Source of the DNA: Saccharopolyspora spinosa NRRL 18395
GTDB taxonomy: Bacteria; Actinomycetota; Actinomycetes; Mycobacteriales; Pseudonocardiaceae
Assembly (NCBI RefSeq): GCF_000194155.1
Contig: NZ_GL877878.1
Location: forward strand, 1,390,351-1,454,350
Direction: 5' to 3'
DNA length: 64,000 bases
Shown: piece after piece, positions 1-11,312 of the stretch
How positions within the stretch are numbered: position 1 is the first letter of the stretch
How the letters are laid out: the number at the start of each line of letters is the position of its first letter
Program-made: the position numbers and the translations under genes
Notes under the pieces: model-generated
Told to the model about the DNA's origin: nothing
What the model saw: only the letters and a program-made list of their open reading frames with translations
Database searches by the model: none

Positions 1-1608
<1,608 letters not shown>

Positions 1609-1694
1609 CTAAATGCACGGTCCACTGCGACCGCTACGAGAACGCCTGTGAAGGACGGAAAGTCGAGCCGTGCACGATCGAGGACGCCTGGGCC

Positions 1695-2291
1695 CTAGTG
1701 GGCGGGGCGGAATTCCTGGGACGTGTCGAGCAGCCAGTCTGCGAGGTACCCGGCGAACGACGGCCGGACGAAGAGCCGGAAGTCGTCGCCGCTGCCGAGG
1801 GCGAGGATCAGCACACCGGTCTGCCCGATGCTGGTCTGCGCGCTCGATCCGTTGGGGAAGGCCGAGGCCCGCAGGTCGATCGAGCACCCGAACGACAGCA
1901 GCTCTCGTGCCCTCCCACCGCTCAGCCGGATGGTGGTGCGCTGTGCGGACACGTCCACGGCAGCGCCGCCGTGAGCGGATACAACCTGGCCGAGCGAGTC
2001 CTCCAGCTCGTGCGGGCGGGCGTTCTTGCTGGTCACCAGCCACTCATCTGGTCCGAGCCAGATGATCTGGCCGTCCGTGGTGTGGGTCCAGGTGTTGGGT
2101 TCGACGGGCAGCGCCGAACCCAACGCGCGCTCCACTGCCTCGGCGCCCGGTCCTGCAGCATCGACGCGCAGGTCCACCGCAGCCATTGACTCCTCGGGCT
2201 TGACCATCAGCCCGTCAACCGCCCACGTTAGCTCGGCCAGAGCGGCTTTCCACGCTTGCAGGGGGTGCGCGGGGTAGAGGGTTTCAGCCAT
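1695..2291 (-). CDS. soxG: Sarcosine oxidase gamma subunit
   Basis: This 198-residue protein starts MAETLYPAHPLQAW. It has the small GcvT-like SoxG fold signature, including a WTHTTDGQIIWLGPDEWLV stretch typical of the gamma subunit of heterotetrameric sarcosine oxidase. The open frame extends upstream of 2291, but the ATG at 2291 is preferred because it overlaps the soxA stop by 8 bp and gives a family-length product. It acts with SoxA, SoxB and SoxD in the cytoplasm, oxidising sarcosine to glycine with formation of H2O2 and 5,10-methylene-THF (or formaldehyde). Confidence 0.9.
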   Translation of the reverse strand: MAETLYPAHPLQAWKAALAELTWAVDGLMVKPEESMAAVDLRVDAAGPGAEAVERALGSALPVEPNTWTHTTDGQIIWLGPDEWLVTSKNARPHELEDSLGQVVSAHGGAAVDVSAQRTTIRLSGGRARELLSFGCSIDLRASAFPNGSSAQTSIGQTGVLILALGSGDDFRLFVRPSFAGYLADWLLDTSQEFRPAH

Positions 2292-5071
2292 CGCGGCGTG
2301 CTCCTTCCGGGTCCACCAGCACGGTGTCGCCGATCTCGGCCTCGATGAGCTTGCCGCCCATCGGAACGTGCACCAGGTCACCGATGCGGGCACGGCCGTT
2401 CTTCACCAGTGCGAGCGCGAACGGTCGCCCGAGCTCGGCGCTGTGGTAGCTGGAGGTGATGTGCCCGAGCATCGGGACCGGCGGCTCGGGTAGCGCCCCG
2501 TCCTCGCGGAGTTCCACGATCTGCGAGCCCTCGCGCAGCTTGGTGAGTCCATCGGTCGGCAGCAGGGAAACGAATTGCTTGCGAAGCGGGTTGTGGTTCT
2601 CGGGCCGGGCGAACGAGCGCTTGCCGATGAAGTCTTCCTTCTTCTTCGACACCACCCAGTTCATGCCGAGGTCCTGAGGCGTGACCGTGCCATCGGTGTC
2701 CTGCCCGATGATCGGGTAGCCCTTCTCCGCGCGGAGCACGTGCATGGTCTCGGTGCCGTACGGGGTGATATCGAAGCGCTTCCCGGCCTCCAGCAAGCGC
2801 TTCCACAGCGACAACGCGTACCAGGAGTTGACGTTGACCTCGTAGGCCAGCTCGCCGGAGAAGGAAATCCGCGCGACGCGGGCCGGCACACCGTCGAGTG
2901 CGGTGTCCTTCCAGGACATGAATGAGAACGCCTCGTTCGACACGTCGAGGTTGGGGAACACCTCGCCGACCACGTCCCTCGACCGCGGGCCGACGACCGG
3001 GAACACCGCCCAGTGCTCGGTGACCGAAGCCAGGTGCACACGCAGTTCCGGCCACTCGGTCTGGAGCCACTCCTCCATCCACTCCAGAACGGCCGCGGCG
3101 CCGCCGGTCGTCGTGGTGACCAGGAAGCGGTTCTCCGCGATCCGCAGCACCGTGCCGTCGTCGATGACCATGCCGTCGTTGCCGCACATCACGCCGTAGC
3201 GCACCCGTCCGACCTTGAGCGTGCTCATCATGTTCGTGTAGATCCGGTCGAGCAGCACCCCGGCATCCGGGCCCTGAACGTCGATCTTGCCCAGGGTGGA
3301 GCCGTCGAGGATGCCAACACTCGCTCGGGTGGCGGCGCATTCGCGCAGCACGGCGGTGTCCATGTCCTCGCCTGGCTTCGGGTAGTAACGCGCGCGCTTC
3401 CACTGCCCGACGTCCTCGAACACCGCCCCGGCCGCTACGTGCCAGGCGTGCAGCGAGGTGGTGCGCTCCGGGTCGAACAGCTTGCCGCGCTCACTCCCGG
3501 CTAGCGCGGCGAACGCCACGGGGGTGTACGGGGGACGGAAGGTGGTGGTGCCCAGTTCCTCGATCGGGCGGTCGAGGAGCTCGGCCGTGATGCCGGAGGC
3601 GATCACGCCGGAGGTCTTGCCCTGATCGTGCGCGGTGCCGATGGTGGTGTAGCGCTTGACGTGCTCCACCGACCGCAGCCCGGCGCCGACAGCCCGCTGG
3701 ATGTCCGCGACGGTGGCGTCGCGCTGGATGTCGACGAACTGGCGGTCCGGGTCGCCTTCGGTCCGCCACAACACCTTCGTCGGTGTGCGGGCGGGTTCGG
3801 CGTCGACGGACGGAGCTCCGTCACCGGCGCCTTCGCGCACCACCCCGGCCAGGTCGAAGGTGCCGTTCGCGGCGCCGATCACGGTCACGCCGGGCAGCGT
3901 TCCGGACGGGCGGAAGGCGCCGAGCGCGGCGTCGTAGGCCAGCGCTCCCTTGATGTGGCTGAACAGGTGCACCACCGGGTTCCAGCCGCCGGAGACCAGC
4001 AGCAGGTCAGCGGGCAGCCGCACCGCACCGCCGGCGTTGCGGGCGAGCACGCCGGAAACGCGCTCCTCGCCTTCGGTTCCGGTGACCACAGTGGACGGAT
4101 GGACCGTGGTTCCACGCGCCACGGCACGATTCTTCCATTCCTCGGGCGCGGTGTCCCGCGCGTCGAGGATGGTCACACGCGCGCCCGCGTCGGCGAGGTC
4201 GATCGCCGCGGCATAGGCGGTGTCGTCGCTGGTGAACACGACGATCTCGCGTCCGGCGAGCACGCCGTAGCGGTGCAGGTAGTCCCGTGCTGCGGAGGCG
4301 AGCAGGATGCCGGGACGGTCGTTGTCCTCGAACACGATCGGCCGCTCGTGTGCGCCGGTGGCGACGACGACCTTGAGCGCCCGGATGCGGTGCACCCGCT
4401 GCCGGGCGCGGTTCGCGGGCGCGGCAGCGCCGAGGTGGTCGGTGCGCCGCTCCAGCGCCAGCACGAACCCGTCGTCGTACTGCCCGAACGCGGTGGTGCG
4501 CTGCAGGTGCAGCACTTCCTGATTCCCCGCCAGTTCGGCGACGACCTCGTCGACGAACTCCCGGGCCGGACGACCGTCGATGCGCTCGGTACCAGTGAGG
4601 CTGCCGCCAGGGGCGACGCGGTCGTCGACGAGGACGACGCTCTCCCCCGCGCGCGCCGCGCTGCGGGCGGCGACCAGCCCGGCCGGTCCGGCGCCGATCA
4701 CCAGCGTGTCGGTGTGGGTGTGCTTGCGGTCGTAGCGGGCGGGGTCGGGCACGTCGGCGAGACGTCCCTGCCCGTTGACGCCACGGGCGACGAGCCCATC
4801 GGTGAGCTCGTGTGGGTGTGCTTGCGGTCGTAGCGGGGGGGGTCGGGAACGGCTTCTCGATCTGCACCAAGCCGGTGGGGTCTTCGGTCCAAGCGGCTCC
4901 GATCCCGTGCGGGCGGCCCAGTTTCACACTGGTGCCGACGCGGTGGACGCCGTTGGCCAGCAGGGCCGAGGCGAGCGTGTCACCCGGGTGGCCGGTGTAG
5001 GTCCGGCCGTCGAAGGTGAAGGTGAGCGTGCGGCTGCGGTCGATGCGGCCGTACCCGTCGACCCGGTTCAT
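2284..5071 (-). CDS. soxA: Sarcosine oxidase alpha subunit, interrupted by a frameshift
   Basis: The large subunit carries the NAD/FAD-binding domain (VIGAGPAGLVAARSAARAG) and a C-terminal GcvT-type folate domain; the body is open from 2284 to at least 4752. The N-terminal part starts at ATG 5071 (MNRVDGYGRIDRS), overlapping the soxD stop by 4 bp, and reads through the conserved region up to VQIEKPFP. Around 4810-4847 the frame changes: a 38-bp copy of the segment at 4712-4749 sits where the family normally has a short stretch ahead of ELTDGLVARGVNGQGRLADV. That conserved stretch is still present, but one frame over. Total length is one base more than a multiple of three. Either the gene is inactivated by a templated duplication, or the repeat caused an assembly error. 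All other sox genes are intact. Confidence 0.85.
4712..4847. repeat. 38-bp direct repeat pair inside soxA
   Basis: Bases 4712-4749 and 4810-4847 are identical except for one position (4740 C versus 4838 G). The copies are 98 bp apart, which is not a multiple of three. The copy at 4712-4749 encodes the conserved soxA segment around PDPARYDRKHTHT; the copy at 4810-4847 is out of place and coincides with the soxA frame break. Confidence 0.9.
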
Positions 5072-5370
5072 GCGGTCACCTCCTGTTCGGCCCGCGCCAC
5101 ACCGGCGACCGGTCCGCCGACCTCGTAGGTGGCGAGGAACGCGTAGGTGCGGGTGTCGCGGACGGCGTTGAACCAGCGGCGGCAGCCAAGACTGTGGCTC
5201 CAGCGTTCCGCGAACGGCCCCTTGGGGTTGTCGCGGTAGAACACGAACTCCGCCCATTCCTGGTCCGACAGTTCGGCGGGCTTTTCGGGGTAGGCGATGT
5301 CGGCCTGGCCGCCGTAGTGGAACTCGACCTCCTCGCGGGGGCCGCACCACGGGCAGTGGATGAGTTGCAT
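5068..5370 (-). CDS. soxD: Sarcosine oxidase delta subunit
   Basis: This 100-residue protein starts MQLIHCPWCG. The N-terminal CPWCG pair together with the later His and Cys (WSHSLGCRRWFN) forms the zinc-binding site of SoxD, the small structural subunit of heterotetrameric sarcosine oxidase. The frame stays open further upstream, but the ATG at 5370 gives the family length, sits 14 bp after the soxB stop and places the CPWC motif at the expected position. Its stop overlaps the soxA start (ATGA), indicating translational coupling. Confidence 0.92.
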   Translation of the reverse strand: MQLIHCPWCGPREEVEFHYGGQADIAYPEKPAELSDQEWAEFVFYRDNPKGPFAERWSHSLGCRRWFNAVRDTRTYAFLATYEVGGPVAGVARAEQEVTA

Positions 5371-5384
5371 GGCAGTCCTCGGAT

Positions 5385-6623
5385 TCAGTGGGCGACGGCC
5401 GCGGCGCCGTGCTCGTCGACGAGCGCGCCGGTGGCGAACCGGTCGAGGCCGAACGGGGCGACGTACGGGTGTGGATCGCCGTGGGCGATGGTGTGCGCGT
5501 AGCACCAACCGATCCCCGGCGTGGCTTTGAAACCGCCGGTCCCCCAACCCGAGTTGACGAACAGGTTCTCGTACGGGGTGTGGCCAACGATCGGGCTCGC
5601 GTCCGGGGTGACGTCCACGATGCCCGCCCAGGAGCGCAGCAGGTGCGCCCGCGCGAACACCGGGAACAGCTCGACCGCAGCAGCCATCTGGCGCTCGATG
5701 ATGTGGAAGGCGCCGCGCTGGCCGTAGCCGTTGTACGAGTCCACACCCGCACCCATCACCAGTTCGCCCTTGTGCGCCTGCGAGACGTACACGTGCACGG
5801 CGTTGGACATCACGATCGTCGGGTGCACCGGCTCCAGCAGCTCGGAGACCAGCGCCTGCAGCGGGTGCGATTGCAGCGGGGCGCGCACGCCGAGCACGTC
5901 CAGCAGCACCGACGTGTGCCCGGCCGCGCAGAGTGCGACGGTGCCGCAGGCGATGTCACCGCGGGAGGTGCGCACCCCGGTCACCCGGTCACCGTCCACT
6001 GCGAACCCGGTCACCTCGCAGTTCTGGATCACGTCGATCCCGGCCTCGTCCGCGCGGCGAGCGAAGCCCCAGGCCACGTAGTCGTGCTTGGCGATGCCCG
6101 CGCGCGGCTGATAGGTCGCGCCCTGGACCGGGTAGCGGATATCGGCGGAGATGTTGACGATCGGGCAGATCTCCTTGACCTGCTCGGGCTCGATCCACTC
6201 CGCGTCGATCCCGTTGAGTTTGTTGGCCTCCACGCGACGGACCGAGTCGCGGACGTCCTGCTCGGTGTGCGCGAGGTTGAGCACACCGCGCTGCGAGAAC
6301 AGGATCGGGTAGCCGAGGTCCTCTTCCAGGCCCTCCCACAGCTTCAGGGAGTGCTCGTAGATCGCCGCGGATTCGTCCCACAGGTAGTTGGACCGGATCA
6401 GCGTGGTGTTGCGGGCCATGTTGCCGCCCGCGAGCCAGCCCTTCTCCAGAACCGCGACGTTGGTGATGCCGTGGTTCTTCGCCAGGTAGTGCGCGGTCGC
6501 CAGGCCGTGCCCACCGCCACCGACGATGACCACGTCGTAGGACTTCTTCGGTTCCGGGTTGCGCCAGAGGAAGTCAGGATGTTCGGGCAGATGCGCGCCA
6601 GGAGGCGTGGTGGTTGCACTCAT
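5385..6623 (-). CDS. soxB: Sarcosine oxidase beta subunit
   Basis: At 412 residues this is full length for SoxB. It carries an N-terminal FAD-binding glycine motif ([18 protein letters not shown], residues 31-48) and the region around His180 ([15 protein letters not shown]), where SoxB proteins bind FMN covalently to a histidine. This subunit holds the sarcosine-oxidising FAD site. Its start overlaps the glyA stop by 4 bp, so the two genes are translationally coupled. It lies in the order glyA-soxB-soxD-soxA-soxG, the standard actinobacterial arrangement. Confidence 0.95.
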   Translation of the reverse strand: MSATTTPPGAHLPEHPDFLWRNPEPKKSYDVVIVGGGGHGLATAHYLAKNHGITNVAVLEKGWLAGGNMARNTTLIRSNYLWDESAAIYEHSLKLWEGLEEDLGYPILFSQRGVLNLAHTEQDVRDSVRRVEANKLNGIDAEWIEPEQVKEICPIVNISADIRYPVQGATYQPRAGIAKHDYVAWGFARRADEAGIDVIQNCEVTGFAVDGDRVTGVRTSRGDIACGTVALCAAGHTSVLLDVLGVRAPLQSHPLQALVSELLEPVHPTIVMSNAVHVYVSQAHKGELVMGAGVDSYNGYGQRGAFHIIERQMAAAVELFPVFARAHLLRSWAGIVDVTPDASPIVGHTPYENLFVNSGWGTGGFKATPGIGWCYAHTIAHGDPHPYVAPFGLDRFATGALVDEHGAAAVAH

Positions 6624-7918
6624 GCCTGCAGCTCCGGGTAGAGAGGACGACTTTGGGCGAGATCCGCGACGCGGTCAGCGAGGGCGTCAAGGCCGACTTC
6701 CGGGGTCTCGGGACGTAGCGCCAGCGCGATGATGTCCGACACCTCCACGAACTCCTCATCGTCGAAACCGCGCGCAGCCAGCGCCGGGGTACCGATGCGC
6801 ACCCCGGAGGAGACCATCGGCGGGCGCGGGTCGAACGGGACGGCGTTGCGGTTCACCGTGATCCCAACCCTGTGCAGCCGGTCCTCGGCCTGCTTCCCGT
6901 CCATCTCGGAGTTGCGGAGATCCACCAGCACGAGGTGGACGTCGGTGCCACCGGAGACGACGCCGACGTTGCGCTCCTGCAGCAGCCGGTCGGCGAGGAT
7001 TTTGGCGCCGGCGAGAGTGCGCTCCTGCCGCTCGCGGAAGGCGGCTTCTCCGGCAAGCTTGAACGCTACCGCCTTGCCCGCGATCACGTGCTCGAGCGGG
7101 CCGCCCTGCAGGCCGGGGAAGACACTGGAGTTGAGCTTCTTCGCCAGGTTCCCCTGAGCGAGCACGACCCCGCCGCGCGGGCCTCCGAGCGTCTTGTGAG
7201 TGGTCGAGGTGACCACGTGCGCGTGTGGCACCGGTGATGGGTGCAGCCCCGCAGCCACCAGCCCGGCGAAGTGCGCCATGTCCACCATCAGGTAGGCGCC
7301 GACCTCGTCGGCGATCCGCCGGAACTCCGCGAAGTCCAGCTGCCGCGGATAAGCCGACCAGCCCGCGATGATCAGCTTCGGCCGCCGCTGCTTCGCCAGC
7401 CGCTCCACCTCGGCCATGTCGACGAGGTGGTCGTCTTCGCGCACGTGGTACGCCACGGCGTCGAAGTACTTCCCGGAGAAGGTCAGGCGCATTCCATGCG
7501 TCAGATGCCCGCCGTGCGCGAGATCCAGACCGAGGAACGTGTCTCCCGGCTCCAGCAGCGCAGCCATGACCGCCGAGTTCGCCTGAGCGCCGGAATGCGG
7601 CTGCACGTTCGCGTAGTCGGCCCCGAAGAGCTTGACCCGGTCAATCGCCAGTTGCTCGATCTCGTCGACGTTCTCGCAACCACCGTAGTAGCGACGCCCC
7701 GGGTACCCTTCGGCGTACTTGTTGGTCAGCACCGAGCCCTGGGCCTGCATCACGCTCAACGGCGCGAAGTTCTCACTCGCGATCATCTCCAGCGTGTCGC
7801 GCTGCCGCGCCAATTCCCGGTTGACGGCCGCATGGACCTCCGGGTCCGTCTCCGCCAGCGGCAGGCCGAGCGCGCGTTCGGCGCTCGGTACCACTTGACG
7901 ATCAACCGTTGCGGACAT
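6620..7918 (-). CDS. glyA: Serine hydroxymethyltransferase
   Basis: This 432-residue PLP enzyme interconverts glycine plus 5,10-methylene-THF with serine and THF. The family signature [13 protein letters not shown] carries the PLP lysine at about residue 242, and the substrate region MIASENF is near residue 45. The ATG at 7918 is chosen over an upstream alternative because it follows purine-rich sequence and matches the family N-terminus. As first gene of the sox operon it would use both products of sarcosine oxidation, glycine and methylene-THF, so it is probably a pathway-dedicated paralogue rather than the housekeeping copy (inference). A perfect palindrome lies 33 bp upstream. Confidence 0.95.
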   Translation of the reverse strand: MSATVDRQVVPSAERALGLPLAETDPEVHAAVNRELARQRDTLEMIASENFAPLSVMQAQGSVLTNKYAEGYPGRRYYGGCENVDEIEQLAIDRVKLFGADYANVQPHSGAQANSAVMAALLEPGDTFLGLDLAHGGHLTHGMRLTFSGKYFDAVAYHVREDDHLVDMAEVERLAKQRRPKLIIAGWSAYPRQLDFAEFRRIADEVGAYLMVDMAHFAGLVAAGLHPSPVPHAHVVTSTTHKTLGGPRGGVVLAQGNLAKKLNSSVFPGLQGGPLEHVIAGKAVAFKLAGEAAFRERQERTLAGAKILADRLLQERNVGVVSGGTDVHLVLVDLRNSEMDGKQAEDRLHRVGITVNRNAVPFDPRPPMVSSGVRIGTPALAARGFDDEEFVEVSDIIALALRPETPEVGLDALADRVADLAQSRPLYPELQA

Positions 7919-7950
7919 GCGGCCGACCTCCCGTGTATCTGTGTGCGATG

Positions 7951-7964
7951 ATTGATATATCAAT
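7951..7964. promoter_or_regulatory. Palindromic operator candidate upstream of glyA
   Basis: The 14-bp sequence ATTGATATATCAAT is a perfect palindrome 33-46 bp before the glyA start. Related imperfect copies lie upstream of mscR (9879-9890) and of the MHS transporter (13790-13802). Their placement before three transcription units of one pathway suggests a common repressor or activator, possibly the local IclR protein (inference). Confidence 0.55.
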
Positions 7965-8036
7965 TAGACGTCACGTTAACCGCCGTGCCGGGCTCGGTCA
8001 ACAGCCCGGGGAACTTCTCCCGGAATTCGAGAGACG

Positions 8037-8663
8037 TCAGTGCCCCCGCGCTATCCACTCCTCCAGGTGCGGCGCCTCGGCGCCGATGGTGGTCGAGTCG
8101 CCATGTCCGGTGTGCACGGTGGTTTCGCCCGGCAGGGCAAGCAGAGTTCGGCCGATCGAGCCGATGATCGTGTCGAAGCTGGAGTAGGACCGCCCGGTTG
8201 CGCCAGGGCCTCCCCGGAACAAAGTGTCGCCGGTGAACACGGTCTTCAACTCAGGCACTTGGAGACACGTCGAGCCCGGCGAGTGCCCCGGCGTCGAAAG
8301 CGCGCGCAACTCGATGCCGGCCACGGTGAAGGTCTGCATGTCCCGCAATTCCCGATCCGGTTGACGATCCGGATGGGTCAGCTTCCACAGCGGCGCCTCG
8401 GCGGGGCTGAGCACGATGGGTGCATCGAATTCGTCAGCCAGCACCGGTGCCTGGTTGATGTGGTCGTCGTGGGCGTGGGTGCACACGACCGCCGTCACGC
8501 GGCGATCGCCGATCTTCTCGGCGATGGCGTCGGCGTTGTGGGCCGGGTCGATGACGAGAACCTCGCAGTCGTCACCGATGAGCCAGACGTTGTTGTCGAC
8601 CTCCCAGGTCCCCCCGTCGAGAGAGAAGGTGCCCGAGGTGACCAGGTGCTCGATGGGACTCAC
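8037..8663 (-). CDS. MBL-fold hydrolase linked to mycothiol-dependent formaldehyde oxidation
   Basis: This 208-residue metallo-beta-lactamase-fold protein has the metal-binding HAHDDH motif ([11 protein letters not shown]), a later GHSPGS histidine and the TGDTLF aspartate, all glyoxalase II-like ligands. It starts with a GTG at 8663 that overlaps the mscR stop, so it is translationally coupled to mscR. The mscR-MBL pair is conserved in mycothiol-making actinobacteria (compare Rv2259-Rv2260). The likely role is hydrolysis of a mycothiol thioester formed by MscR, completing formaldehyde conversion to formate; the exact substrate is inferred. Confidence 0.85.
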   Translation of the reverse strand: MSPIEHLVTSGTFSLDGGTWEVDNNVWLIGDDCEVLVIDPAHNADAIAEKIGDRRVTAVVCTHAHDDHINQAPVLADEFDAPIVLSPAEAPLWKLTHPDRQPDRELRDMQTFTVAGIELRALSTPGHSPGSTCLQVPELKTVFTGDTLFRGGPGATGRSYSSFDTIIGSIGRTLLALPGETTVHTGHGDSTTIGAEAPHLEEWIARGH

Positions 8664-9748
8664 AGGACCACCACCGAACGCAGCACCTCGCCGCGGTGCA
8701 TCTTCTCGAAGGCGTCCTCCACCGCATCGAGGGAGATCTCCTCGGTAACGAATTCCTCCAGCGGCAAACGGCCCTGCAGGTGCAAATCGACGAGGGCCGG
8801 GAAGTCGCGCGAGGGCAGGCAGTCGCCGTACCACGAGGACTTGAGCGCTCCACCACGAGCGAAGTACTCGATCAGGGGCAACTCCGGTGCCATCATCTCC
8901 GGCGTCGGCACGCCGACGAGAACGACGGTGCCAGCCAGGTCACGGGCCTCGAACGCCTGCTTCCACGTCTCCGGTCGGCCAACGGCATCGATCACCACGT
9001 CGGCACCGAACCCACCGGTGCAGCTCCGGATGGCCTCGACGACATCCGCGTTTCGGGCATCGACGAAGTGGGTGGCTCCGAAATCCCGGGCTTTGTCCAG
9101 TTTCCGCGGGTCTCGGTCCACCGCCACGATCGTGCTCGCCCCCGCGAGCCCAGCCCCGGCGATGGCTGCGTCTCCAACGCCTCCGCAGCCGATCACCGCA
9201 ACCGAATCGCCGCGGCCCACGCCCCCGGTGTTGATCGCGGCACCGATACCGGCCATCACCCCACACCCGAGCAACCCCGCCGCCTGCGGCCTCACCCGTG
9301 AATCGACCTTGGTGCACTGCCCTGCGGCCACCAGCGTCTTCTCCGCGAAAGCCCCGATCCCCAGCGCCGGGCTCAGCTCCTGCCCCGAGGCCAGCGTCAT
9401 CTTCTGCGTCGCGTTGTGCGTGTTGAAGCAGTACTGCGGCTTTCCCTTGCTGCAGGCCCGGCACTGCCCGCACACCGCCCGCCAGTTCAGGACCACGTAA
9501 TCACCGGGCACCACGTTGGCGACGCCCTCGCCAACCGATTCCACGACCCCGGCGGCCTCGTGCCCGAGCAGGAACGGGAACTCATCATTGATCCCGCCCT
9601 CCCGGTAGTGCAGGTCCGTGTGGCACACCCCGCACGCCTGCACCCGCACTACGGCCTCACCGGGGCCTGGGCCGGGGACCACGATCGTCTCAACGGTGAC
9701 GGGCTTGCCCTGCGCGAGCGAGACGACTCCGCGGACTTCTTGCGACAT
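8660..9748 (-). CDS. mscR: S-(hydroxymethyl)mycothiol dehydrogenase
   Basis: This 362-residue zinc-dependent medium-chain dehydrogenase has the catalytic zinc residues CGVCHTD and GHEAAG, a four-cysteine structural zinc loop ([15 protein letters not shown]), and an NAD-binding glycine motif ([11 protein letters not shown]). Sequence and downstream MBL partner match MscR, which oxidises the mycothiol-formaldehyde adduct with NAD+. In this locus it would remove formaldehyde released by the betaine, dimethylglycine and sarcosine demethylation steps. A TATATCAG motif lies about 130 bp upstream. Confidence 0.9.
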   Translation of the reverse strand: MSQEVRGVVSLAQGKPVTVETIVVPGPGPGEAVVRVQACGVCHTDLHYREGGINDEFPFLLGHEAAGVVESVGEGVANVVPGDYVVLNWRAVCGQCRACSKGKPQYCFNTHNATQKMTLASGQELSPALGIGAFAEKTLVAAGQCTKVDSRVRPQAAGLLGCGVMAGIGAAINTGGVGRGDSVAVIGCGGVGDAAIAGAGLAGASTIVAVDRDPRKLDKARDFGATHFVDARNADVVEAIRSCTGGFGADVVIDAVGRPETWKQAFEARDLAGTVVLVGVPTPEMMAPELPLIEYFARGGALKSSWYGDCLPSRDFPALVDLHLQGRLPLEEFVTEEISLDAVEDAFEKMHRGEVLRSVVVL

Positions 9749-9878
9749 GCTGCTTTCTCCTGTTCCTGGTTGCTTTTCAGGCCCGGACGAACCCGACGAC
9801 GACCCACTGCTCGTCGGACGACGCGGACCTCGGTTCTGGGGTAGCGGTGCGGATTGCGACGCCTAATGTGACATACGG

Positions 9879-9892
9879 CTGGTATATCAGTC
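9879..9892. promoter_or_regulatory. Operator candidate upstream of mscR
   Basis: CTGGTATATCAG (9879-9890) is a palindrome with one mismatched pair. The decamer TATATCAGTC (9883-9892) recurs 1 bp off perfect context before the MHS transporter. It resembles the perfect palindrome in front of glyA. No regulator has been shown to bind it. Confidence 0.45.
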
Positions 9893-9977
9893 CATCATCA
9901 ACTGGGATTGCTCGGTGGCGGCGCGGCCCGGGGCCGGAGCGGCGAGGAGAACGCACCGATCCGGCCCCGGGCCGTAG

Positions 9978-10004
9978 CTGCCGGGAGGACGCTTCTCCCG
10001 GCAG
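9978..10004 (-). terminator. Hairpin after the Rieske oxygenase gene
   Basis: Perfect 10-bp inverted repeat CTGCCGGGAG / CTCCCGGCAG with a 7-base loop, 8 bp beyond the stop of the minus-strand oxygenase gene. There is no strong T-tract, as is common for terminators in high-GC actinomycetes. Confidence 0.6.
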
Positions 10005-10011
10005 GCCGACA

Positions 10012-11154
10012 TCAGCCGGAGATCGCGGCCGCCACCCAATCCCGGAACTCGCCGATGTGGTGCTCGCTGGGAACCAGCACACCACCCGAGGCGTATGCCC
10101 GCGAGGACATCGCCGGCTGGCAACGCTCGCATGCGTCGAAGTCCTGCTGGTTGACCCGGTGGAAGAGCTCTACCGAACGCGAGAGATCGGCCCCGGTGTC
10201 GATGACCTCCTGCGTGTAGAGCCAGTCGCACTCGACGATCGTCCGGTCCACCGCCACCGGGTACATGCGGTGGAAGATCACGTGGTCCGGGACGAGGTTG
10301 ATGAACGCCTGGGGGTTAATCGTGATCGCGTAGTAGCGCCGATCGTGGTCCTCATCAACGCCGGAGAGGGTTTCGAAGCCGCTCTGCCCGTCCACCGTGA
10401 AGCCGGTGATCTCCTCGCCGAACTCCGCTCCGTGCCCCACGAAGTACTGCGCCGCGTAGCCATCGGCGAACTCGGGCAGCACTTCAGTCAGTTCAGGATG
10501 GATGGTCGCGCAGTGGTAGCACTCCATGAAGTTCTCAACGATGAGCTTCCAGTTCGCCTTCACGTCGTAAGTGATCCGGCGACCGACCACGAGGTCCTCG
10601 ATCCTCCACCCATCGATGACGTCGGGATCACCGAGCCGGGCAGCAACCGCTGCCTGCACCGTGTCGGCGAAGGACGGCGGCTCGTCAGCGAGGCAGACCC
10701 AGACAGTTCCGAGCCATTCCTGCAGGGCGACGCCGATGAGGCCGTATTCGTCGCGGTTCACGTCGTTCATGGAGTTCAGATTCGGTGCCGCGATGAGCGA
10801 GCCATCGAGGCCGTAGGTCCACGCGTGGTACGGGCACTGCAAGGACCTGCGGACCGATCCGGACTCCTCGAGGCACAGGCGTGCGCCGCGGTGCCGGCAT
10901 ACGTTGAGGAAAGCTCGCAACGCGCCGTCACGGGCACGCACGATCAGCACGCTCTCCCCTCCGACGTCGACGCTGCGGAAGCTGCCCAGTGTGGCCATGT
11001 CATTGCTGCGGGCCGCGGCGAACCAGTTGCGCTGGAAGATCCGGGACTGCTCGATCTCGAAGACCGCGGTATCGGTGTAGTGCGATCCGGGCAAGGTCGG
11101 AATCAGGCTGGAGGCGGATTCCGGCTGCTGGCTGTGGACTTCGACAGAGCTCAC
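10012..11154 (-). CDS. Rieske non-heme iron oxygenase, probable glycine betaine monooxygenase subunit
   Basis: This protein is 380 residues from a GTG at 11154, preferred over an upstream TTG because AGGAAAGG lies at the right spacing. The Rieske cluster ligands are Cys86-x-His88 (CRHRGARL) and Cys107-x2-His110 (CPYHAWTY). The catalytic iron ligands are likely His214 and His219 (ECYHCATIHPEL) and Asp338 (NQQDFDACE). This architecture fits the GbcA/BmoA/YeaW group, which removes a methyl group from quaternary amines as formaldehyde. Betaine as substrate is inferred from the adjacent dimethylglycine and sarcosine genes and the ProP-like transporter; carnitine or proline betaine are alternatives. 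Confidence 0.82.
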   Translation of the reverse strand: MSSVEVHSQQPESASSLIPTLPGSHYTDTAVFEIEQSRIFQRNWFAAARSNDMATLGSFRSVDVGGESVLIVRARDGALRAFLNVCRHRGARLCLEESGSVRRSLQCPYHAWTYGLDGSLIAAPNLNSMNDVNRDEYGLIGVALQEWLGTVWVCLADEPPSFADTVQAAVAARLGDPDVIDGWRIEDLVVGRRITYDVKANWKLIVENFMECYHCATIHPELTEVLPEFADGYAAQYFVGHGAEFGEEITGFTVDGQSGFETLSGVDEDHDRRYYAITINPQAFINLVPDHVIFHRMYPVAVDRTIVECDWLYTQEVIDTGADLSRSVELFHRVNQQDFDACERCQPAMSSRAYASGGVLVPSEHHIGEFRDWVAAAISG

Positions 11155-11312
11155 AAAGACCCTTTCCTGCTCTTTCAATGCGGCGATGAATAGTCAGCGC
11201 GGATCCGGGGCAGCTGAGAGCTCGAGGAAACACCTGGGCCGAACTGGTGCCCGAGGATCACCGCGCTAGCACGGGAACGGAACTGGACGAGAAGGGCCAA
11301 ACGATCGTCGGA

